Of a stretch of 64,000 nucleotides of DNA, positions 51,451 through 60,173 are shown in pieces. Under the pieces are notes generated by a model. That model saw nothing but the letters and a program-made list of their open reading frames with translations. It had not been told where the DNA came from and searched no databases. This DNA is from Cetobacterium somerae (GTDB lineage: Bacteria > Fusobacteriota > Fusobacteriia > Fusobacteriales > Fusobacteriaceae): contig NZ_CP092519.1 in NCBI RefSeq assembly GCF_022430525.1, forward strand, positions 372,001 through 436,000, written 5' to 3'. The position numbers were made by a program, and so were the translations under genes. Numbering within the stretch: the stretch's first letter is position 1; each line of letters starts with the position of its first letter.

Positions 51451-52062
51451 ATGGATATAAAAAATATAATGTATCTCTTTGATTTAGAAAATGGAGATAT
51501 TATAGGGGTAGATGAAGCTGGAAGAGGTCCATTAGCAGGACCAGTAGTTGCAGCAGTAGCTAAATTAAAAAAGTATGACGAGAAGTTAGAAAAGATAAAT
51601 GATTCTAAAAAATTAACTGAAAAAGTTAGGGAAGAACTTTTTGATATTATTATGGAAAACTTTGATATAGGTATAGGGATTGCTAGTGTGGATGAAATAG
51701 ATGAGATAAATATATTGAATGCTACTTTTTTAGCAATGAGAAGAGCAATAGAAGAGATAGAAAAAAAGGTAAAGTTTGAAAAAATTTTGGTAGATGGTAA
51801 TCATAGAATTAGAGAATATATTGGAGAGCAATTACCTGTGATAAAAGGCGATTCAAAAAGTTTGTCTATCGCAGCAGCTTCAATTATAGCGAAAGTTACT
51901 AGAGATAGAATGATGTTAGAAATAGCAAAGCTTTATCCAGAGTATACTTTTGAAAAACATAAAGGTTATGGAACAAAAGCTCATCGTGAAATGATATTAG
52001 AAAAAGGACCTATTGATAAAATTCATAGAAAAAGTTTTTTAAAGAAAATTTTAGGAGAGTAA
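51451..52062 (+). CDS. rnhB: ribonuclease HII
   Basis: A 203-residue enzyme removing ribonucleotides and RNA from RNA-DNA hybrids. The acidic residues sit in GVDEAGRGPLAGPVVAA, VDGNHRI and the KSLSIAAASIIAKVTRDRMM block. The ATG follows GGAG. yraN follows three bases after its stop, so they are a translational pair, a common bacterial arrangement. Confidence 0.94.
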   Translation: MDIKNIMYLFDLENGDIIGVDEAGRGPLAGPVVAAVAKLKKYDEKLEKINDSKKLTEKVREELFDIIMENFDIGIGIASVDEIDEINILNATFLAMRRAIEEIEKKVKFEKILVDGNHRIREYIGEQLPVIKGDSKSLSIAAASIIAKVTRDRMMLEIAKLYPEYTFEKHKGYGTKAHREMILEKGPIDKIHRKSFLKKILGE

Positions 52063-52065
52063 AAT

Positions 52066-52425
52066 ATGAATAAAAGAAACAAGGGTAAAATTTATGAAGA
52101 AAAAGGTAAAGAATATTTAGAGAATACTGGAGTAAAAGTGTTATCTATGAATTATCAAGGTTCCTTTGGAGAAATAGATATAATCGGATATGATGAAACA
52201 ACCCTTGTTTTTTTTGAAGTTAAATATAGAAAAAATTTATCTTTTGGAATGCCACAAGAAGCAATAGATAAAAAAAAGATGAAAAAGATATATATAACTG
52301 CAAAAGAATTTATAAGAAAAAATAGATTAGAAAATGAAAAAATAAGATTTGATGCAGTAGTTTTTCTAGGTGAAAAAATAGAGTGGATTAAGAATATTTT
52401 TTGGGGTGATGAACTTGGATTATAA
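52066..52425 (+). CDS. yraN: YraN family (UPF0102) endonuclease-like protein
   Basis: A 119-residue protein with the Holliday-junction-resolvase-like fold; the metal motif lies in GEIDIIGYDETTLVFFEVKYR (E, D, ExK). Function is unproven but nuclease-like. It starts three bases after rnhB and overlaps the zinc-ribbon gene downstream. Confidence 0.9.
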   Translation: MNKRNKGKIYEEKGKEYLENTGVKVLSMNYQGSFGEIDIIGYDETTLVFFEVKYRKNLSFGMPQEAIDKKKMKKIYITAKEFIRKNRLENEKIRFDAVVFLGEKIEWIKNIFWGDELGL

Positions 52426-52630
52426 ATGTTTAAAATGTGGAAGTGATAGATATATAGTCAAAACTGCAGTGATACCAGAAAAAAGCCCTGGATTAAAAAT
52501 AGAGATTGGAACGTATTATATAAAAACTTGTGTAGAATGCGGCTATACTGAGTTTTACTCAGCAAAAATAGTAGATAAAGAGTTTGCAAAAAATAAAAAA
52601 GGTAAGAAATATGCTAAAGCAACTCCTTAG
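52415..52630 (+). CDS. small zinc-ribbon protein
   Basis: A protein of about 71 residues with two CxxC knuckles (CLKCGSDRYIV and CVECGYTEFY). The family is the short nucleic-acid-binding zinc-ribbon group. The start is a judgement: a TTG at 52415 is six bases from the GGGGTG site and gives MDYKCLKCG as in homologues, while GTG 52406 and ATG 52409 are alternatives. It overlaps yraN and the comF-like gene at either end, forming a tight cluster. Confidence 0.75.
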   Translation: MDYKCLKCGSDRYIVKTAVIPEKSPGLKIEIGTYYIKTCVECGYTEFYSAKIVDKEFAKNKKGKKYAKATP

Positions 52631-53234
52631 AAAATTATTATTTGATAATACCTGTTCTTTATGTGGTTGCCATCTTGAAAATAAGGGGTATTTGTGTTCT
52701 AAATGTATTGTAAAACTAGAGAAAATGAGTGACTTGAAACAAAGAAGGAACTTATACTACTTATATTATTATACAGATGTAAAAAAAATTATTTTTGATT
52801 TAAAATTTAAAAACAGAAAAGACATTACAAGCAGTCTAAGTAAGTATGTTAAAGATTCGATAGAAACTATTAGAATAAAAGAAAAGATTGATGTAGTAAT
52901 ATCTGTTCCTGTAAATAAAAAGCGATTTTTAGAAAGAGGATATAATCAAGTTGATGAGATATTGAAATCAGCAAATATAAATTTTGAAAATATTGAGAGA
53001 ATAAAAAATACAAAATACATGTATGAAATAAAGGAACATAAAAAAAGAAGAGAGAATGTAAGAAAAGCTTTTAAAATAGAAAAAAAATATTTTCAAAAAA
53101 GTATATTGATAGTTGATGATATTGTAACAACGGGAGCAACCTTAAAAGAAATCGAAAGAGAATTTTTAGAAAATCAAAATGCCAAAAATGTAATTTTTTT
53201 TACAATAGCTGTAGTAAAAGATTATTTTAAATGA
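52611..53234 (+). CDS. ComF family phosphoribosyltransferase-like protein
   Basis: A 207-residue protein. The N-terminal zinc knuckle CSLCGCHLENKGYLCSKC and the C-terminal phosphoribosyltransferase domain with the PRPP motif ILIVDDIVTTGATL identify the ComF group (DNA uptake in Gram-positives, also GntX). The ATG at 52611 lies within the end of the previous gene. In this window it is the only competence-like gene besides the SigH-like factor. Confidence 0.88.
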   Translation: MLKQLLRKLLFDNTCSLCGCHLENKGYLCSKCIVKLEKMSDLKQRRNLYYLYYYTDVKKIIFDLKFKNRKDITSSLSKYVKDSIETIRIKEKIDVVISVPVNKKRFLERGYNQVDEILKSANINFENIERIKNTKYMYEIKEHKKRRENVRKAFKIEKKYFQKSILIVDDIVTTGATLKEIEREFLENQNAKNVIFFTIAVVKDYFK

Positions 53235-53249
53235 CTAAACTGAGGATGG

Positions 53250-53846
53250 GTGGAAATGGAGATTTTTATAAATGGAGAGAAAATAAATATAGGAATAAAA
53301 AATACAAAATTATTAAATGTATTAGAGAAAATAGAAGCTAATGTAATAAAAGATGGAGAAGTTATTGTTGAATTAAAACTTGATGGAGAAATGGTTGATG
53401 GAAAATCGTTGCCTTTAAATAAAAAAGTAAAGGTTTTAGAGTTAACAACGCGTTCTCATAGAGAGATTTTGATAGAGTCATTATATCTTTTAGAACCTTA
53501 CTCAGATAGATTTTTTGAAAATTTATCTGAAATAGAAGAAGAGATGAGCGATATTGGAAAATTAATAGAAATGGTAAGTTTTGTTGAATGGGTGTTTGGA
53601 ATAGTATTGTCTCTAAAAGAAGCAACAGCAATAGATTTAATATATTCTGATTATAATGAGTATGTGGAAGAATTTAAAAAGTATGCTGAAGAGATATTTG
53701 AAGCCTTTAAAAAAGAAGATTTTGTAGGGATTATAGAAGTTTTAGAAGGTGCTATAGTACCTTTACTTGAAGACTTATTAGCAAACTCTAAAGACTACCT
53801 AAAAGAGGTTTTGAAAGAAGAAAGTAGAAAAAAATTACTTAATTAG
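53250..53846 (+). CDS. hypothetical protein, 198 aa
   Basis: An acidic cytoplasmic protein. The first 60 residues form a small beta-rich region (MEIFINGEKI, NVLEKIEANVIKDGEVIVELKLDG), the rest is a helical domain rich in Glu and Leu (LIESLYLLEPYSDRFFENLSE, LEGAIVPLLEDLLANSKDYL). No signal or membrane segment. It follows the comF-like gene by 15 bases. Start GTG 53250 or ATG 53256 are both possible. No family recognised. Confidence 0.75.
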   Translation: MEMEIFINGEKINIGIKNTKLLNVLEKIEANVIKDGEVIVELKLDGEMVDGKSLPLNKKVKVLELTTRSHREILIESLYLLEPYSDRFFENLSEIEEEMSDIGKLIEMVSFVEWVFGIVLSLKEATAIDLIYSDYNEYVEEFKKYAEEIFEAFKKEDFVGIIEVLEGAIVPLLEDLLANSKDYLKEVLKEESRKKLLN

Positions 53847-53962
53847 AGAAAAAAATACTCAAAATAGGATGAAAATATAGACAATGTAGTGCGTGTTAAA
53901 AAACTAGAAATTATGTTATCATAAAATTAAAATTAATAAAAAAGTTTTGGAGGGAGAAATCA

Positions 53963-54721
53963 ATGAGAAAGACAATAATCGCAGGAAACTGGAAAATGAA
54001 TAAAACAGTAGCAGAAACAAAAGCTACATTATCAGAGTTAAAAGAGTTAACAAATGGTGTAGAAGGAGTAGAAATTGTAATTGGAGCTCCATTCACAGCT
54101 TTAGAATCAGCTGTAAAAACAGTTGAAGGATCAAATGTTGCAATAGCTGCACAAAACATGCATCCAAAAGATTCAGGAGCATATACAGGAGAAATATCAC
54201 CAGTTATGTTAAAAGAAATTGGAGTAAAATACGTTATATTAGGACATTCAGAGAGAAGAGAGTATTTCCATGAGTCTAATGCTTTCATTAATGAAAAAGT
54301 AAAGGCAGCTTTAGCTCACGATTTAATTCCAATATTATGTATTGGAGAAAAATTAGAGGAAAGAGAATCAGGAAAAACATCTGAAGTAAACGAAAAGCAA
54401 ATTAGAGAAGGATTAGCAGGGTTAACACCTGAAGAAGCAGTTAAAGTTGTTGTAGCATACGAACCAGTATGGGCTATAGGAACTGGAAAGACAGCTACAC
54501 CAGAAATGGCAGAAGAGACTCATAAAGAGATTAGAGATGTATTGATAGCTATGTTTGGAGCAGAAGCAGCATCAGAAATGACAATCCAATATGGAGGATC
54601 AATGAATGCTAAAAACGCAGCAGAGTTATTAGCTATGGAAAATATAGATGGTGGACTTGTAGGAGGAGCTTCGTTAGATGCACCAACATTTATTCAAGTT
54701 ATAAAAGCAGGAGCAAGATAA
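53963..54721 (+). CDS. tpiA: triosephosphate isomerase
   Basis: A 252-residue TIM-barrel enzyme interconverting dihydroxyacetone phosphate and glyceraldehyde-3-phosphate. The signature residues are GNWKMNKT (Lys), GHSERREYF (His) and AYEPVWAIGTGKTA (Glu), plus loop GGSMNAKNA. It is followed by gpmI after 21 bases, forming a glycolytic pair separate from gapA-pgk. Confidence 0.96.
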   Translation: MRKTIIAGNWKMNKTVAETKATLSELKELTNGVEGVEIVIGAPFTALESAVKTVEGSNVAIAAQNMHPKDSGAYTGEISPVMLKEIGVKYVILGHSERREYFHESNAFINEKVKAALAHDLIPILCIGEKLEERESGKTSEVNEKQIREGLAGLTPEEAVKVVVAYEPVWAIGTGKTATPEMAEETHKEIRDVLIAMFGAEAASEMTIQYGGSMNAKNAAELLAMENIDGGLVGGASLDAPTFIQVIKAGAR

Positions 54722-54742
54722 TAAAAATTAGGAGGCTAAAAA

Positions 54743-56263
54743 ATGGCTAAAAAACCTTTAATGTTAATGGTTCTTGATGGTTGGGGATATAACCCAAATG
54801 CAACAGAAAAAAATGCTATTGCAGAAGCAAAACCAGAAAATTTTGAAAGATTATTTAATACTTATCCACATACATTAATAAAAGCATCTGGAGAAGCTGT
54901 AGGATTACCAGAAGGACAAATGGGTAACTCTGAAGTAGGACACTTAAATTTAGGTGCTGGAAGAGTTATTTATCAACCTCTAGTAGAAATTACAAAAGAG
55001 ATTAGAGACGGAGAGTTTTTTGAAAAAGCTAAAGTTGTAGAAGCATTTAATTATGCTAAACATAATGATAAGGCAATCCACTTCATGGGACTTTTATCAG
55101 ATGGAGGAGTTCACTCTCATATTAATCATCTATTCGGGTTATTAGAGATGGCAAAAAGAACAGGATTAACAAAAGTATACATCCATGCATTTATGGATGG
55201 AAGAGATACTGCTCCTACTTCAGGATTAGAGTTTATAAAAAAATTAGAAGAAAAAATAAAAGAGATAGGAGTAGGAGAAATTGCTACTATTTCTGGAAGA
55301 TATTTTTCAATGGATAGAGATACTAACTGGGATAGAACAGAAAAGGCTTATGATGCTATAGTTGGAAAAGTAGAAGTAACTGAAAAAACTCCTGAGCAAA
55401 TTATAGAAGATTCATATGCTGAGAAAATAACAGATGAATTTATAAAACCAGTTTTATTAACAAAATCTGGAGAAATTAAAAAAGGTGATGTTGTAATTAA
55501 TTTTAATTACAGACCGGATAGAGCTAGACAAATAACAAGAGCTTTAACAGATAAAGACTTTAAAGGATTCCAAAGAGAATATTTAGAGCCTAAATACTAC
55601 TGCATGAGACAGTACGATTCAACTATAGATGCAGAAATTATTTATACAGATAAAGATATAACTAACACATTAGGAGAAGTTATATCAAATCATAATTTAA
55701 CTCAGTTAAGAACGGCTGAAACTGAAAAGTATGCACACGTTACTTTCTTCTTTAATGGAGGAAAGGAAACTGAATTTAAGGGTGAAGAGAGAATATTAGT
55801 TGCATCTCCAAAAGTTGCAACATATGACTTACAGCCAGAAATGTCAGCTCCAGAATTAACAAAAAAAGTTTTAGAAGCATTAGATTCTGATAAGTTTGAT
55901 GTTATTGTAATGAACTTTGCTAATCCTGATATGGTAGGACATACTGGTGTATTTGATGCAGCTGTAAAAGCAATAAAGGCTGTTGATAAAGGTGTAGGAG
56001 AGATTGTTAATAAAGTTCTAGAGTTAGATGGAACAGTACTAATAACAGCTGACCATGGAAATGCAGAAAAAATGGTAGATCCAGTAACAAATGAAGCATT
56101 TACTGCACATACTACTAATGAAGTGCCGTTTATATATGTTTCTAATAATTTTAAAGGAGAGCTAAATAATGGTAAATTAGCTGATATAGCTCCAACAATG
56201 TTAGAAATATTAAATATTGAGAAACCAGCTGAAATGAATGGAGTTTCTTTAATAAAAAAATAA
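54743..56263 (+). CDS. gpmI: 2,3-bisphosphoglycerate-independent phosphoglycerate mutase
   Basis: A 506-residue manganese-dependent mutase. The N-terminus KPLMLMVLDGWGYN and the catalytic serine in GQMGNSEVGHLNLGAGR are characteristic, and later ADHGNAEKM and AHTTNEVPFI supply metal ligands. It converts 3- to 2-phosphoglycerate. The lysine riboswitch promoter starts immediately after its stop codon. Confidence 0.96.
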   Translation: MAKKPLMLMVLDGWGYNPNATEKNAIAEAKPENFERLFNTYPHTLIKASGEAVGLPEGQMGNSEVGHLNLGAGRVIYQPLVEITKEIRDGEFFEKAKVVEAFNYAKHNDKAIHFMGLLSDGGVHSHINHLFGLLEMAKRTGLTKVYIHAFMDGRDTAPTSGLEFIKKLEEKIKEIGVGEIATISGRYFSMDRDTNWDRTEKAYDAIVGKVEVTEKTPEQIIEDSYAEKITDEFIKPVLLTKSGEIKKGDVVINFNYRPDRARQITRALTDKDFKGFQREYLEPKYYCMRQYDSTIDAEIIYTDKDITNTLGEVISNHNLTQLRTAETEKYAHVTFFFNGGKETEFKGEERILVASPKVATYDLQPEMSAPELTKKVLEALDSDKFDVIVMNFANPDMVGHTGVFDAAVKAIKAVDKGVGEIVNKVLELDGTVLITADHGNAEKMVDPVTNEAFTAHTTNEVPFIYVSNNFKGELNNGKLADIAPTMLEILNIEKPAEMNGVSLIKK

Positions 56264-56295
56264 TTGACAGAGAAAACAAATAATGATACTATAAT
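56264..56295 (+). promoter_or_regulatory. lysine riboswitch promoter (TTGACA-N17, extended -10 TGATACTATAAT)
   Basis: TTGACA at 56264-56269 begins just after the gpmI stop, and TGATACTATAATTT follows after 14 bases, the same block as in the tRNA operon promoter. Confidence 0.7.
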
Positions 56296-56321
56296 TTAAA
56301 GTTTCGAAAATTTAATATTTT

Positions 56322-56521
56322 AGGTAGAGGTTGCGAATGACAAGAGTAACTCAATAGAGCTGGACAGAGCGCTGAAGTTGAGTGAAAGGGGAATTCGCCG
56401 AAATAAAGGTTAAGTCAAAAATCTTTGTTGGGCATGTGAAAAAAATTCACATGACTGTCATCAGATAGAATCTGGTGTTGTGCTATCCAAAATTTGTGAT
56501 ATATTTTGCAGATTAGCTACC
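56322..56521 (+). ncRNA. lysine riboswitch (L box)
   Basis: The 5' core GGTAGAGGTTGCGAATGACA with AAGAGTAAC, then GTGAAAGGGGAATTCGCCGA, GTTGGGCATG and ACTGTCATC follow the lysine-aptamer order. P1 is GGTAG (5') with CTACC (3', 56517-56521). That P1 3' strand is also the start of the terminator stem, so lysine binding would disfavour termination. Confidence 0.93.
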
Positions 56522-56547
56522 GTATTTTCCATACGGTAGTTTTTTTT
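56517..56547 (+). terminator. lysine riboswitch terminator
   Basis: CTACCGTAT pairs with ATACGGTAG around a five-base loop, followed by eight T. It shares CTACC with the aptamer P1. Confidence 0.85.
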
Positions 56548-56599
56548 ACCTAAAATTTCAGTGAAACTAAAATATAAAATTAAACTTGGAGGTTTTAGG

Positions 56600-58084
56600 A
56601 TGAACAGAATAACAGAACTATTAAAATTAAGTCCAGTTGCTATATTAGCAATGTTAATGTTTATGGGATATGATGCTTTAATAGCAGCGCCTATAGCAAC
56701 AGTATATGCAGCGTTAGTTGCAGTAGTAATTGAGAAGAAAAAGGTGAATGACATAATTGATGCAGTTATAAATAATGCGAAGGAGATGCAAGTTGCATTT
56801 TTTATTTTAATGGTAGCATATGCTATGGCAGAGGTATTTATGTCAACAGGAGTTGGAGCTTCTATTATAAATTTAGCTTTAAATGTAGGATTGACAGGAA
56901 GAACAGTAGCAGTTGTAGGAATAATTGTAACATCAGTTTTATCAATAGCAACAGGAACAAGCTGGGGAACATTTGCTGCTTGTGCACCTATATTTTTATG
57001 GCTTAACCATATCGTTGGAGGAAATATTGCTTTAACTGTGGGAGCTATAGCTGGTGGAGCATGTTTTGGAGACAACATAGGGCTTATATCAGATACAACA
57101 ATTGTTAGTTCTGGAATTCAAAAAGTTGAAGTAATAAAAAGAATAAGACATCAAGGGTACTGGTCAGGAATGGTTTTAATTTTAGGAATTATATCTTTTT
57201 ATGTGGCGGGAGTTGTGATGGGATTACCGACAACGACAGGAGATGCAGCAACAGCTATTGGGCAAATACCAGAAGAAGTTTGGACAGTACTAGCTGAGAA
57301 AAGAGAGTCTGCAGTTACACTGTTAAATCAAGTGAAAACAGGTGTACCGACTTATATGATAATACCTTTAATTCTTGTTTTAATAGCAGCATTTAGAGGT
57401 TTAACAACACTACTATGTCTGTTTATAGGAATATTTGCAGCGTATATATTAGGTATGTTTGCAGGAACAGTTGAAAGTACAGGAGCATTTTTAAATCTAT
57501 TATACTCTGGATTTGAGGGTGCAGGATCTTGGGTAATTGTAATGATGATGTGGGTTGCAGCATTTGGTGGAATAATGAAGTTGATGGATGCATTTAGACC
57601 TTTATCAAATATAGTTGTTGCAGTTTCGAAAAATGTAAGACAATTGATGTTTTGTAATGGAGTACTATCTATATTAGGAAATGCTGGTTTAGCAGATGAA
57701 ATGGCTCAGATAGTTACTATGGGACCTATTATAAGAGAAATCGTTGAAAAAAATGTTGAAGGATCTCCAGAGGATATTGAAACATTAAGACTTAGAAATG
57801 CAACGTTTAGTGATGCATTGGGAGTATTTGGATCACAATTAATTCCATGGCATGTATATATAGGATTCTATTTAGGAATAGCTCAAGCTGTATATCCATT
57901 ATATAAATTTACTGCAATGGATATAATTAAATTTAATTTCTTAGCATTAATCGCAGTATCAACAATTTTAATAGCTACATTAACAGGGTTAGATAGATTT
58001 ATTCCAAGATTTGGTTTACCAAGTGAACCAAAAGTAAGACTAAAAAAAGCAACTGTTGAAAATTGTGTAGCAGAAAAGGCTTAA
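56600..58084 (+). CDS. Na+/H+ antiporter NhaC-family protein, candidate lysine transporter
   Basis: A 494-residue membrane protein with about 12 helices and NhaC-family motifs (ATGTSWGTFAACAPIFLWL, GGACFGDNIGLISDTTIVSS, GNAGLADEMAQIVTMGP). The ATG at 56600 follows GGAGG; upstream in-frame starts lie in the riboswitch terminator. NhaC relatives under lysine riboswitches are annotated as lysine transporters (LysW-like). Because the switch looks ligand-activated, it may serve lysine export or uptake for fermentation. Ends at a terminator. Confidence 0.85.
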   Translation: MNRITELLKLSPVAILAMLMFMGYDALIAAPIATVYAALVAVVIEKKKVNDIIDAVINNAKEMQVAFFILMVAYAMAEVFMSTGVGASIINLALNVGLTGRTVAVVGIIVTSVLSIATGTSWGTFAACAPIFLWLNHIVGGNIALTVGAIAGGACFGDNIGLISDTTIVSSGIQKVEVIKRIRHQGYWSGMVLILGIISFYVAGVVMGLPTTTGDAATAIGQIPEEVWTVLAEKRESAVTLLNQVKTGVPTYMIIPLILVLIAAFRGLTTLLCLFIGIFAAYILGMFAGTVESTGAFLNLLYSGFEGAGSWVIVMMMWVAAFGGIMKLMDAFRPLSNIVVAVSKNVRQLMFCNGVLSILGNAGLADEMAQIVTMGPIIREIVEKNVEGSPEDIETLRLRNATFSDALGVFGSQLIPWHVYIGFYLGIAQAVYPLYKFTAMDIIKFNFLALIAVSTILIATLTGLDRFIPRFGLPSEPKVRLKKATVENCVAEKA

Positions 58085-58089
58085 TATTG

Positions 58090-58119
58090 AAACCCCTTAC
58101 TTAATAAAGTGAGGGGTTT
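58090..58119 (+). terminator. intrinsic terminator
   Basis: AAACCCCTTACTT/AAGTGAGGGGTTT stem (one G-U) and T-run. Confidence 0.8.
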
Positions 58120-58123
58120 TTTA

Positions 58124-58152
58124 TTTACAAAAGATTTTATATATGGTAAAAT
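58124..58152 (+). promoter_or_regulatory. ychF promoter (TTTACA-N17-TGG-TAAAAT)
   Basis: The -35 is at 58124-58129 and the extended -10 at 58147-58152. Confidence 0.6.
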
Positions 58153-58188
58153 CTAAAGTAAAATAAAATTTCAGGAGGAATCTCTAAA

Positions 58189-59283
58189 ATGATAGGTATA
58201 GGAATAGTAGGACTTCCAAATGTTGGAAAGTCAACTCTTTTTAACGCAATAACAAAAGCTGGAGCGGCAGAAGCGGCAAACTATCCGTTCTGTACAATAG
58301 AACCAAATGTTGGAATGGTAACAGTTCCAGATCAAAGATTAGATGAATTATCAAAAATAATAAATCCTCAAAGAGTTCAACATGCAACAGTTGAATTCGT
58401 AGATATTGCAGGTTTAGTTGAAGGAGCAGCAAAAGGTGAAGGACTAGGAAATAAATTCCTATCAAACATTAGAACTACTGCTGCAATTTGTCAAGTTGTT
58501 AGATGTTTTGAAGATGAGAACATTATTCACGTAAGTGGAAGTGTAGATCCAATAAGAGACATTGAAATTATAAATGGAGAGCTTATTTTAGCTGATATGG
58601 AAACTATTGAAAAAGCCATAGAAAAACAATCAAAATTATTTAAAGCAAAAAATAAAGAGGCTTTAGCATTAATGCCAGTTTTAGAAAAGTGTAAGGTACA
58701 TTTAGATGAATATAAAATGTTAAGAACATTAGTACTAACACCTGAAGAGCAAGAATTAATGAGAACATATCAACTTTTAACACAAAAGCCAATGATGTTT
58801 GCAGCTAATGTATCAGAAGATGAGTTAGCTACAGGAAATGAGTATGTAGAGAAAGTAAAAGAATATGCAGCAGGTTTAGGAGCAGAAGTTGTTGTTGTAT
58901 CTGCAAAAGTTGAATCAGAACTTCAAGAAATGGAAGATGAGGATAAAAAAGAGTTCTTAGAGGCTTTAGGAGTAGAAGAACCAGGATTAAATAGATTAAT
59001 CAGAGCAGGATTTAAATTGTTAGGGTTACAAACTTATTTTACAGCAGGAGTAAAAGAAGTAAGAGCTTGGACTATAAGAATAGGAGATACAGCTCCAAAG
59101 GCAGCTGGAGAAATTCATACAGATTTCGAAAGAGGGTTCATTAGAGCAAAAGTAGTTGGATATGAGGACTTTATAAAGTATTCTGGTTGGAAAGGAGCTC
59201 AAGAAGCAGGAGTTCTAAGACTAGAAGGAAAAGAATACATTGTAAAAGATGGAGACTTAATGGAGTTTTTATTTAATGTATAA
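58189..59283 (+). CDS. ychF: redox-regulated ATPase/GTPase YchF
   Basis: A 364-residue Obg-related P-loop ATPase. The P-loop is [16 protein letters not shown]3 is [20 protein letters not shown], a helical insertion follows, and the C-terminal TGS domain ends [15 protein letters not shown]. It binds ribosomes and is linked to oxidative stress responses. Own promoter with an extended -10. Confidence 0.95.
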   Translation: MIGIGIVGLPNVGKSTLFNAITKAGAAEAANYPFCTIEPNVGMVTVPDQRLDELSKIINPQRVQHATVEFVDIAGLVEGAAKGEGLGNKFLSNIRTTAAICQVVRCFEDENIIHVSGSVDPIRDIEIINGELILADMETIEKAIEKQSKLFKAKNKEALALMPVLEKCKVHLDEYKMLRTLVLTPEEQELMRTYQLLTQKPMMFAANVSEDELATGNEYVEKVKEYAAGLGAEVVVVSAKVESELQEMEDEDKKEFLEALGVEEPGLNRLIRAGFKLLGLQTYFTAGVKEVRAWTIRIGDTAPKAAGEIHTDFERGFIRAKVVGYEDFIKYSGWKGAQEAGVLRLEGKEYIVKDGDLMEFLFNV

Positions 59284-59311
59284 AATATAAAGGGTTGTTA
59301 AGAAAAATTAC

Positions 59312-59340
59312 TTGACAACCTTTAAAAAAACTAGTAAAAT
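59312..59340 (+). promoter_or_regulatory. yceD-rpmF promoter (TTGACA-N17-TAAAAT)
   Basis: The -35 is at 59312-59317 and the -10 at 59335-59340. The -35 sits in the right arm of an imperfect inverted repeat (AAAGGGTTGTTAAG, then CTTGACAACCTTT). Confidence 0.65.
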
Positions 59341-59372
59341 ATTAAGGTATTGTAATTATAAGGAGGATAACA

Positions 59373-59855
59373 TTGATAATCAAGCTTAGTGAAATTATTA
59401 ATGAATCAGAGGTAACCTTTGATTATGTTGAAAAGACTATGGATTCTATGGACACTCCAGAAGGTGTAACTATAAAAGGAAAAGCCTATAAAGAGGGAAA
59501 TGGTTATGTAATTGAAGGGTCTTATAGAACAGTACTAAGATTAGAGTGTGTTAGATGTCTAGCGGAGATAGAGCCTTTAATTCAAGGAGAATTCAAAGGA
59601 GAATATTTAGATCCAAAGGAATATTCTAAGTATATTTCTAGTCTGAAGCCAGAAGAGGAGTTTGGAGACAAACATTTTGAAGAAGCTATAAATAGCGAAA
59701 TAGATATCTCTGATCTGGTTAGAGAATATATAATACTTGATTTGTCACAATATGAGGCATGTCTTCCAGAGTGTTCAGATACTACTGAAGTAGAAAAATA
59801 CTCTAAAGAGGATGTTGACCCAAGATGGCAGCAATTATTAGACATAAAATTTTAA
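59373..59855 (+). CDS. YceD/DUF177 family protein
   Basis: A 160-residue acidic protein starting at TTG with a GGAGG site. The conserved RTVLRLECVRCLAEIEPLIQGEF block and the C-terminal LPECSDTTE and DPRWQQLLDIKF define DUF177, which is almost always encoded upstream of rpmF and plsX and is implicated in 23S rRNA accumulation. Cysteine pairs suggest a metal site. Confidence 0.9.
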   Translation: MIIKLSEIINESEVTFDYVEKTMDSMDTPEGVTIKGKAYKEGNGYVIEGSYRTVLRLECVRCLAEIEPLIQGEFKGEYLDPKEYSKYISSLKPEEEFGDKHFEEAINSEIDISDLVREYIILDLSQYEACLPECSDTTEVEKYSKEDVDPRWQQLLDIKF

Positions 59856-59891
59856 ATTTTTAAATATGAATGTATTAGGAGGGAAACTAAG

Positions 59892-60074
59892 ATGGCAGTA
59901 CCTAAGAAGAAAACTTCGAAAGCTAAGAAAAACATGAGAAGATCTCACCACGCATTAACAGGTTCTACTTTAGCAACTTGTGACAAATGTGGAGCACCAA
60001 GAAGACCGCACAGAGTTTGTCTTGCATGTGGAGATTACAACGGAAAGCAAGTATTAGCTACAGAAGTAGAGTAA
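59892..60074 (+). CDS. rpmF: 50S ribosomal protein L32
   Basis: A 60-residue zinc-ribbon ribosomal protein ([38 protein letters not shown]). Preceded by GGAGGG; the typical yceD-rpmF-plsX order is kept. A terminator follows, separating it from plsX. Confidence 0.97.
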   Translation: MAVPKKKTSKAKKNMRRSHHALTGSTLATCDKCGAPRRPHRVCLACGDYNGKQVLATEVE

Positions 60075-60082
60075 TATCTTAT

Positions 60083-60118
60083 AAAAAAAAGCGGGATAGT
60101 TAAATCTTGCTTTTTTTT
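60083..60118 (+). terminator. intrinsic terminator after rpmF
   Basis: A-run, GCGGGAT/ATCTTGC stem with two G-U pairs, T-run of nine. Confidence 0.7.
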
Positions 60119-60173
60119 ATTTCCAAAAATATGGTATAATAGTTAATAATTATATATTGATTGAGGAGAAAAT

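Noticed and set aside
56461-57078. 205-codon minus-strand ORF over the NhaC-family gene and riboswitch
   Set aside because: Overlaps the lysine riboswitch and a clearly coding gene; low-complexity Ala/Thr/Ile content typical of antisense frames.
59291-59326. Terminator after ychF
   Set aside because: The inverted repeat is followed by A-rich rather than T-rich sequence and contains the -35 of the next promoter.
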